Origin: Nitriliruptoria bacterium
GTDB taxonomy: Bacteria > Actinomycetota > Nitriliruptoria > Euzebyales > Egibacteraceae
Reading direction: 5' to 3'
DNA length: 35,019 nucleotides
Assembly: GCA_003550425.1 (NCBI GenBank)
Contig: PUKE01000115.1
Coordinates: 1-35,019, forward strand
A program made the translations under genes and the position numbers. This document shows positions 29,358-35,019 of the stretch, one piece after another; position 1 is the first letter of the stretch; each line of letters opens with the position of its first letter. The notes below the pieces were generated by a model that was given only the letters and a program-made list of their open reading frames with translations, ran no database searches and had not been told where the DNA came from.

Positions 29358-30289
29358 GAGGTGCCCTCCTGGTCGTCGTCGGCCGCGTCGTCGGCGGCGT
29401 CGTCGGCCGGGCCCCCGGTGGCGCCCGCGCCGGGATCGGTGGGCTCCCAGTCGGGGTCGGTGGTGGGGAACTCCCGCGCCTGGGGGCCCGCGCCGGACTC
29501 GACGGCGCTCGGGTCCTGGCCGGCGTCGCGCACCGCCTGGCGGGCGCGCTCGCGCTCGGCCTCCTGCCCGGCGCTGAAGGTGGGCTCGATCGTGACCGGC
29601 GTCACGCCGGGCCCGGCCTCGGGGATCGGCACCGCGCCATCGTCGGCGCGGGCCTGGTCGCTGGCACGGCCCGCCTGGGCCACCACCGCCTCGCCGTCGG
29701 GCGCCGGGCCCAGGCCCGCGAGCCGGTGCTGGACCGCGCGGATGCCCTCGGGCGGGAAGCCGCGCGTGGGGGTGGGGCGCTCCCCGGCCGCGACGCGGTC
29801 CACGAGGTCGGCGGCCGAGGCCGGCGTCTGGCCCTCGTAGTTGAGGTAGTCGATCGTGACCACCGGGGCGCCCTCGCAGTTGCCCAGGCACTCGGCGTGC
29901 TCGAGGGTGAACCGGCCGTCCTCGGTGGTGCCGTTGTGGCCCACGCCCAGGCGCTCGGAGAGGTGGCGGTACACCGCGGTGCCCCCGCGCACGTGGCACG
30001 CGAAGTTGGTGCACACGCTGACGAGGTGCTCGCCCATCGGCTCGCGCTTGTACATCGAGTAGAACGTCGCCACGGCGCCGACCTCGGCCTTGGTCAGCCC
30101 GCACAGCTCGGCGCACAGCGTGACGCCGGCGTCGGAGACGTAGCCGTGGGCGTGCTGCACGAGGTGCAGCAGGGGCAGCAGCGCGGAGCGCTTGACCGGA
30201 TAGCGGCCGACGATCTCCTCTGCCTTGGCGCGGACCTCGGCGGGGATCTCTGGTGCGGGGCCGCTCCCGTTGGTGCTCGGGTCGCTCAC
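29354..30289 (-). CDS. nuoE: NADH-quinone oxidoreductase subunit E with ~140 aa acidic C-terminal extension (cluster 2)
   Basis: [31 protein letters not shown]...[14 protein letters not shown] (2Fe-2S thioredoxin-like); tail ends [20 protein letters not shown]. Confidence 0.94.
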   Translation of the reverse strand: MSDPSTNGSGPAPEIPAEVRAKAEEIVGRYPVKRSALLPLLHLVQHAHGYVSDAGVTLCAELCGLTKAEVGAVATFYSMYKREPMGEHLVSVCTNFACHVRGGTAVYRHLSERLGVGHNGTTEDGRFTLEHAECLGNCEGAPVVTIDYLNYEGQTPASAADLVDRVAAGERPTPTRGFPPEGIRAVQHRLAGLGPAPDGEAVVAQAGRASDQARADDGAVPIPEAGPGVTPVTIEPTFSAGQEAERERARQAVRDAGQDPSAVESGAGPQAREFPTTDPDWEPTDPGAGATGGPADDAADDAADDDQEGTS

Positions 30290-31698
30290 CGGTCGACTCC
30301 TCCCATCACGGGGTCAAGGCTGGCGACGGCGACGATGACGTCGGCGACGAGCAGCCCGCGCGTGGCCGTGGGCAGCGCGCCGACGTGGATGAAGCTCGGG
30401 TCGCGGACCTTGACGCGGTAGGGCTTGTTGGTGCCGTCGGAGGTCATGTGGTAGCCGAGCTCGCCGCGCGGGCTCTCCACCGGCGCGTACACCTGGCCGG
30501 CTGGGACCGTGAAGCCCTCGGTGACCAGCTTGAAGTGGTGGATGAGCGACTCCATCGACTGGCCCATGATCTTGGAGATGTACTCCTGGGCGTTGCCGAT
30601 GCCGTCGGGCCCCATGGCGAGCTGGGCGGGCCAGGCGATCTTCTGGTCCTCGACCATGACCGGGCCGTCGCCGACCTGCTCGAGGCGCTCGAGCGCCTGC
30701 TCGATGATTCGCACCGACTGGCGCGCCTCCTCGATGCGCAGCAGGTAGCGCGCGTAGGCGTCGCCGTCCTCGCCGGTGATGACCTCGAAGTCGTAGGTCT
30801 CGATCCCGCAGTAGGGATCGGTGACGCGCACGTCGTAGGGGATCCCGGCGCTGCGCAGCCCGGGCCCGGTGACCCCGAGGTCCAGGCACTGCTCGGCGGT
30901 GAGGACCCCCACGCCCTTGAGGCGCTCGATCCAGATGGGGTTCTCGGTGAGCAGGTCCTCGAACTCCTGCAGGCGGTTGGGGATCTCGGTGATGACGGTG
31001 TTGGCCCGCTCCACGAAGTCCTCGGGGACGTCCTGGGCCACGCCGCCGGGGCGGATGTAGGCGTGGTTCATCCGCAGCCCCGTGACCTGCTCGAACAGGT
31101 CGAGCACGGTCTCGCGCTCACGGAAGCCGTAGATCATCGCCGTGGTCGACCCGAGCTCCATCCCGCCGGTGGCCAGCCAGACCATGTGGCTGGAGATGCG
31201 GTTCAGCTCGGTCATGATCACGCGGATGATCTGGGCGCGCTCGGGGATCTCCTCGGTGATGCCGAGCAGCTTCTCGACCCCGAGGCAGTACGCCAGCTCG
31301 TTGAACAGCGGCGAGAGGTAGTCCATTCGGGTGACGAACGTGACCCCCGGCACCCAGGGCCGGAACTCGACGTTCTTCTCGATCCCGGTGTGGAGGTAGC
31401 CGATGATCGGCTCGTTGTCGACGACCGTCTCGCCGTCGAGCGACAGCCGCATCCGCAGCACCCCGTGGGTCGAGGGGTGCTGCGGCCCCATGTTGAGGAC
31501 CATGAGGTCGTCCTCGACGGCGTCGGGGAGCTCCTCCCAGTCGCCGCCCACGAGGGTGTACTCCGCGGGCTCGCCGCGCGCGGGGACGGTCTCGCCCTCC
31601 TGGGTGGCCACCGCCGAGGAGGGCTCGGTGATGGGCTCCTCCTCGCCCCAGGGGGCGCCGGTCTCGGGCGGTCGGTCGCTGTGCTGGTCGCTGCTCAT
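30286..31698 (-). CDS. nuoD: NADH-quinone oxidoreductase subunit D (cluster 2)
   Basis: 470 aa; [42 protein letters not shown]-terminal GGVDR. Confidence 0.97.
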   Translation of the reverse strand: MSSDQHSDRPPETGAPWGEEEPITEPSSAVATQEGETVPARGEPAEYTLVGGDWEELPDAVEDDLMVLNMGPQHPSTHGVLRMRLSLDGETVVDNEPIIGYLHTGIEKNVEFRPWVPGVTFVTRMDYLSPLFNELAYCLGVEKLLGITEEIPERAQIIRVIMTELNRISSHMVWLATGGMELGSTTAMIYGFRERETVLDLFEQVTGLRMNHAYIRPGGVAQDVPEDFVERANTVITEIPNRLQEFEDLLTENPIWIERLKGVGVLTAEQCLDLGVTGPGLRSAGIPYDVRVTDPYCGIETYDFEVITGEDGDAYARYLLRIEEARQSVRIIEQALERLEQVGDGPVMVEDQKIAWPAQLAMGPDGIGNAQEYISKIMGQSMESLIHHFKLVTEGFTVPAGQVYAPVESPRGELGYHMTSDGTNKPYRVKVRDPSFIHVGALPTATRGLLVADVIVAVASLDPVMGGVDR

Positions 31699-31800
31699 GG
31701 GCCTCGGTGCTCCTGGCGTGGGCCTCGGTGTGCGCTGCGCGTGGTCGTGGGGCTGGTCGCTCGAGGGCGGGGGCGCCCGCGGATCGGGTCGGGCGCCGCG

Positions 31801-32466
31801 CTAGTACTCGCGCTCGTCGGGCGGGGGGATGGTCGCGCCCTTGTACTCGACCTCCACCCCGCCGAGGGGGTAGTCCTTGCGGTGGGGGTGGCCCTCCCAG
31901 TCCTCGGGCATGAGGATGCGCTGGAGGTTGGGATGCTCGGCGAACACCACCCCGAAGAAGTCGTAGACCTCGCGCTCCATGAAGTCCGCGGCCCGCCACA
32001 CCCCGGTGGCGGTGGGCAGCCGCGGGGCCTCGTCGTCGAGGTTCACCCGCACTCGGAAGCGGTGGCCCTGGCTGATCGAGGTGAGCAGGTAGTCCACCTC
32101 GATCCGACCCGCCTGCGTCTCGGTGTAGGTGGGCCAGCCGGTGGTCGCCTGGGCGCTGGCCTCGCGGGTGCCGCCGGGCCAGTGGACGCCCGAGAGGTCC
32201 GACAGGAGCTCGCACTGCAGCTCCGGGTCGTCACGGCAGAAGGTGAGGAGCTCCACGAGCCGCTCGGGGCTCGTCACGACCGTCAGCTCGCGGCGGTCGG
32301 CGAGCACCTCGAGCCCGTCGGGGTCGCCCTCGGCGACGTTGCCGAAGGCCTCGACCAGCCGGTCGCGGACGGCGACCAGGTGGTCGGGCAGCGAGCGGTC
32401 CAACGACCGCTCGCGCATCCGCGCCGTCTCGCCGAGGGTGACGTTGGGGTTGCGATCGCGGCTCAT
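31801..32466 (-). CDS. nuoC: NADH-quinone oxidoreductase subunit C (cluster 2)
   Basis: TGVWRAADFMEREVYDFFGVVFAEHPNLQRILMPEDWEGHPHRKDYPLGG; ATG at 32466. Confidence 0.95.
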   Translation of the reverse strand: MSRDRNPNVTLGETARMRERSLDRSLPDHLVAVRDRLVEAFGNVAEGDPDGLEVLADRRELTVVTSPERLVELLTFCRDDPELQCELLSDLSGVHWPGGTREASAQATTGWPTYTETQAGRIEVDYLLTSISQGHRFRVRVNLDDEAPRLPTATGVWRAADFMEREVYDFFGVVFAEHPNLQRILMPEDWEGHPHRKDYPLGGVEVEYKGATIPPPDEREY

Positions 32467-32468
32467 GG

Positions 32469-33113
32469 TCAGCGCTCCTGCGACGGGCCGGGCTCGGCGC
32501 CGCTCGGGGTGTCGCGCCGACCCGACCGGGTGCCGCTGCGAGGGGCGAACTGGGCGGCGGCCACGCCCTCCACGCTCGGATCGGGGTCGATCCAGCCGGT
32601 GCGGCGACGGAAGTCCTCCATCGACTCGCCCGGCTTGGGGCGCTCGACGAACTGCTCGCTCTTGACCTTGTCCTGCAGCTTGAGGATCCCGTCCATCAGC
32701 ATCTCGGGCCGTGGCGGACAGCCGGGGACGTACATGTCGACCGGCACCACGTGGTCCACGCCCTGCACGATCGCGTAGTTGTTGAACATGCCACCGCTGG
32801 AGGCGCACACCCCCATCGACAGCACCCACTTGGGCTCGGGCATCTGGTCGTACAGGTTGCGCACCACCGGGGCCATCTTCTGGCTGACGCGACCGGCGAC
32901 GATCATGAGGTCGGCCTGCCGCGGGCTGGCGCGGAAGACCTCCTGGCCGAAGCGGGCCAGGTCGTAGTGGCTGCCACCAGTCGACATCATCTCGATCGCG
33001 CAGCAGGCGAGCCCGAACGTCGCGGGCCACATGCTGCCGGCGCGCCCCCAGTTGACGAACTTCTCAACGGAGGTGAGCAGGATGCCGTTGGGGAGCTTGG
33101 CCTCTAGTCCCAT
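32469..33113 (-). CDS. nuoB: NADH-quinone oxidoreductase subunit B (cluster 2)
   Basis: [62 protein letters not shown]. Confidence 0.97.
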   Translation of the reverse strand: MGLEAKLPNGILLTSVEKFVNWGRAGSMWPATFGLACCAIEMMSTGGSHYDLARFGQEVFRASPRQADLMIVAGRVSQKMAPVVRNLYDQMPEPKWVLSMGVCASSGGMFNNYAIVQGVDHVVPVDMYVPGCPPRPEMLMDGILKLQDKVKSEQFVERPKPGESMEDFRRRTGWIDPDPSVEGVAAAQFAPRSGTRSGRRDTPSGAEPGPSQER

Positions 33114-33469
33114 TCCAGGCCTCCCTTGCGGAGGACGTAGTAGTAGCTCTCGAACAGCAGGAGGATGAAGATGGCCATCGCGGCGACGGCGAACCAGCCG
33201 AGGTCGCGGAGCACCACCGCCCAGGGGTAGAGGAAGACCGCCTCGACGTCGAAGATGATGAACAGCATCGCGACGAGGTAGAACTTCACGGGGAAGCGGC
33301 TGCCGGCGATCTCGGTCTCAGGGCTGGTGATGATCCCCGACTCGTAGGCCATGGCCTTGACGGGCCCGGGCTTCCACGGACCCAGGCGCGCTGCCACGAT
33401 CAGCGAGACGCCGACGAACCCGACGGCGATCGCGAACAACAGCAGCAGCGGGAGGTACTCGGCGAGCAC
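33104..33469 (-). CDS. nuoA: NADH-quinone oxidoreductase subunit A (cluster 2)
   Basis: [48 protein letters not shown]. Confidence 0.95.
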   Translation of the reverse strand: MLAEYLPLLLLFAIAVGFVGVSLIVAARLGPWKPGPVKAMAYESGIITSPETEIAGSRFPVKFYLVAMLFIIFDVEAVFLYPWAVVLRDLGWFAVAAMAIFILLLFESYYYVLRKGGLEWD

Positions 33470-33585
33470 GGCGGATCAGCCTCCGGTCGAGCGGGACGCG
33501 GCCGGCGCCAGGGGCGCACGCGGCGAGCGCAGCCTAGGCAGGCGCTGCGCCAGGCTCAAGCGCGGGTCGTCGACCATCGCCCGCC

Positions 33586-34902
33586 TCATGCCGACGGCAC
33601 CGCCCGCGACAGCCCGTTGATGATGCGGTCGATCCCGTCGGCGCTGCGCCGGTCGACCAGGTGGGCCATGAAGCGGAAGACGAAGCGCATGAGCGCTGGG
33701 CGCGGCATCCCGTAGTCGCGGCACAGCCGCATGATCGTCGGGTTGCCCATCACCGCGGCGAACACGATGCCCAGCCGGTAGTAGCCGCCCCACTGCTCGG
33801 TCACCGCGCGGGGGTAGCCCTGCAGCAGCGCGTCGTCGCTGTGCGCCAGCGCGAGGTCGGCGGCCTCGGCGGCCATCTCGCCGGCCTCGATGGCGTAGCT
33901 GATGCCCTCCCCGTTGAAGGGGTTCACCATCCCGGCCGCGTCGCCGACCAACAGGGCGCCGCCGCGCACCATCGGGCGGCGATTGTGCGACATCGGCAGG
34001 CCGGCGCTCTTGGTGCGGCCATGGGAGGTCTCGGCGCTGATGCCCCACTCGGCGGGCATCGAGGCGATCCACTCCTCGAGGATGCCCCGGTAGCTCACGC
34101 CGCGGAAGTGGCGGGAGCTGTCGAGCTGGCCCCAGCCGACGTTCACGGTGCCGTCGTCCAGCGGGAAGATCCAGCCGTAGGCCGGCAGGAGCTTGCCGTT
34201 GGAGGTGATCTCGAGGAACCCCTCCATCATGTCGAGGTCGGGGCGCGCGTGGTCGTGGTACGCGCGGATGGCCACGCCCATCGGGCGCTTGCGATCCCGG
34301 TGCAGGCCCAGGGCGATGCCCAGGCGCGAGGAGTTGCCGTCGGCCACGATGACGATCGGCGCGCGCACGGTGCCCGTGGCGGTCGTGCCGTCCTCGCGCC
34401 GCTGCCGCCAGGTCACCCCGGCCACGCGCTCCTGACTGCTGGTCAGCCACACCGGGCCGGTGACCTCGGTGCCCTCCCAGAGCGTGGCGCCACCCGCGAC
34501 CGCGTGCTGGGCGAGCGTGTGGTCGAACAGCTCGCGCGTGGCGGTCACCGAGTGGGCGGGCCAGTCGGGGAGCTCGGGCCAGGGCAGGTCCAGCACCGTT
34601 CGCCCGCCATACATCCGCAGGCCGCGCTGGCGGTGCCACCCCGGGACGCGTCCCTCTGCCTCCTGATGCAGGCCCAGGCGCTGCAGCGCTCGCACCGCGC
34701 GGGGCGTCAGGGCGTCGCCGCAGACCTTGTCGCGGGGGAACGTGGCCTTCTCGATCACGACCACGTCGCGCCCGGCGTCGGCCAGGAACCGTGCCGTCGC
34801 GGCGCCGGCCGGCCCCGCGCCGACGACGACGACGTCGGCGTGCGTCACCGGCTCCGGCGCCGTCTGCGCGGTCGGCGCGCCAGTCCCGTCGGTGTCGGTC
34901 AC
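33586..34902 (-). CDS. Geranylgeranyl reductase family FAD-dependent oxidoreductase (menaquinone reductase MenJ-like)
   Basis: DVVVVGAGPAGAATARFLADAGRDVVVIEKATFPRDKVCGDALTPRAV, LLVGDAAGMVNPFNGEGISYAIEAG; GTG at 34902 with GGGAGG upstream preferred over the longer ORF to 34983. Confidence 0.9.
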   Translation of the reverse strand: MTDTDGTGAPTAQTAPEPVTHADVVVVGAGPAGAATARFLADAGRDVVVIEKATFPRDKVCGDALTPRAVRALQRLGLHQEAEGRVPGWHRQRGLRMYGGRTVLDLPWPELPDWPAHSVTATRELFDHTLAQHAVAGGATLWEGTEVTGPVWLTSSQERVAGVTWRQRREDGTTATGTVRAPIVIVADGNSSRLGIALGLHRDRKRPMGVAIRAYHDHARPDLDMMEGFLEITSNGKLLPAYGWIFPLDDGTVNVGWGQLDSSRHFRGVSYRGILEEWIASMPAEWGISAETSHGRTKSAGLPMSHNRRPMVRGGALLVGDAAGMVNPFNGEGISYAIEAGEMAAEAADLALAHSDDALLQGYPRAVTEQWGGYYRLGIVFAAVMGNPTIMRLCRDYGMPRPALMRFVFRFMAHLVDRRSADGIDRIINGLSRAVPSA

Positions 34903-34955
34903 CCGAACCCTCCCTGATTCTCCGCCCGTGCGGCGATCCGGTGCCTCCACGGCGT

Positions 34956-34971
34956 TGTGAACGGTATCACG
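34956..34971. promoter_or_regulatory. CRP/FNR-family-like operator TGTGA-N6-TCACG upstream of the menJ-nuo locus
   Basis: tgtga-acggta-tcacg, 9/10 match to the TGTGA-N6-TCACA consensus, centred about 60 bp upstream of the preferred menJ start. Confidence 0.4.
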
Positions 34972-35019
34972 AGGCCTCTCCACTGCCCCGGGTCGTGTCA
35001 GGGGTCACGGGGCTGGGGA

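Noticed and set aside
31698-31730. 12-bp direct repeat tgggcctcggtg in the nuoC2-nuoD2 gap
   Set aside because: Two short copies overlapping the start codon region; likely chance in GC-rich sequence, not inverted, no partner site.
31801-33030. 409-aa minus-strand ORF including NuoC2
   Set aside because: The N-terminal half is out-of-frame nuoB; NuoC2 begins at the ATG at 32466.

Overview
High-GC bacterial window, probably actinobacterial (inference from composition and gene order only). The minus strand carries one nearly uninterrupted respiratory locus from 34.9 kb down to 3.7 kb: menJ/geranylgeranyl-reductase-like, a complete 14-gene complex I operon (nuoA-N, here cluster 2), a long-chain polyprenyl diphosphate synthase, a second 11-gene complex I cluster without the NADH module (nuoABCDHIJKLMN, here cluster 1, no nuoEFG), and htpX. 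The left end has the 5' end of tuf, tRNA-Met(CAT), tRNA-Thr(GGT), two plus-strand bacterial PH-domain (YdbS/YdbT-like) genes, the second split by an in-frame amber codon, tRNA-Tyr(GTA), and a small plus-strand ORF. Most notable observations: (i) the 11-subunit paralog has diverged quinone-chamber motifs (Trp in place of the quinone-binding Tyr of NuoD; changed acidic loop and GPNR motif in NuoH); (ii) its NuoI and NuoC carry long C-terminal extensions that share a basic 'ERVAxAKAKxAAxxRR' motif, duplicated in NuoI; (iii) a near-consensus CRP-type palindrome (TGTGA-N6-TCACG) lies upstream of the whole locus; (iv) a nonsense codon interrupts the ydbT-like gene. No CRISPR array, transposon or phage feature was seen. 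The many long plus-strand ORFs opposite the nuo genes are read as high-GC shadow ORFs.
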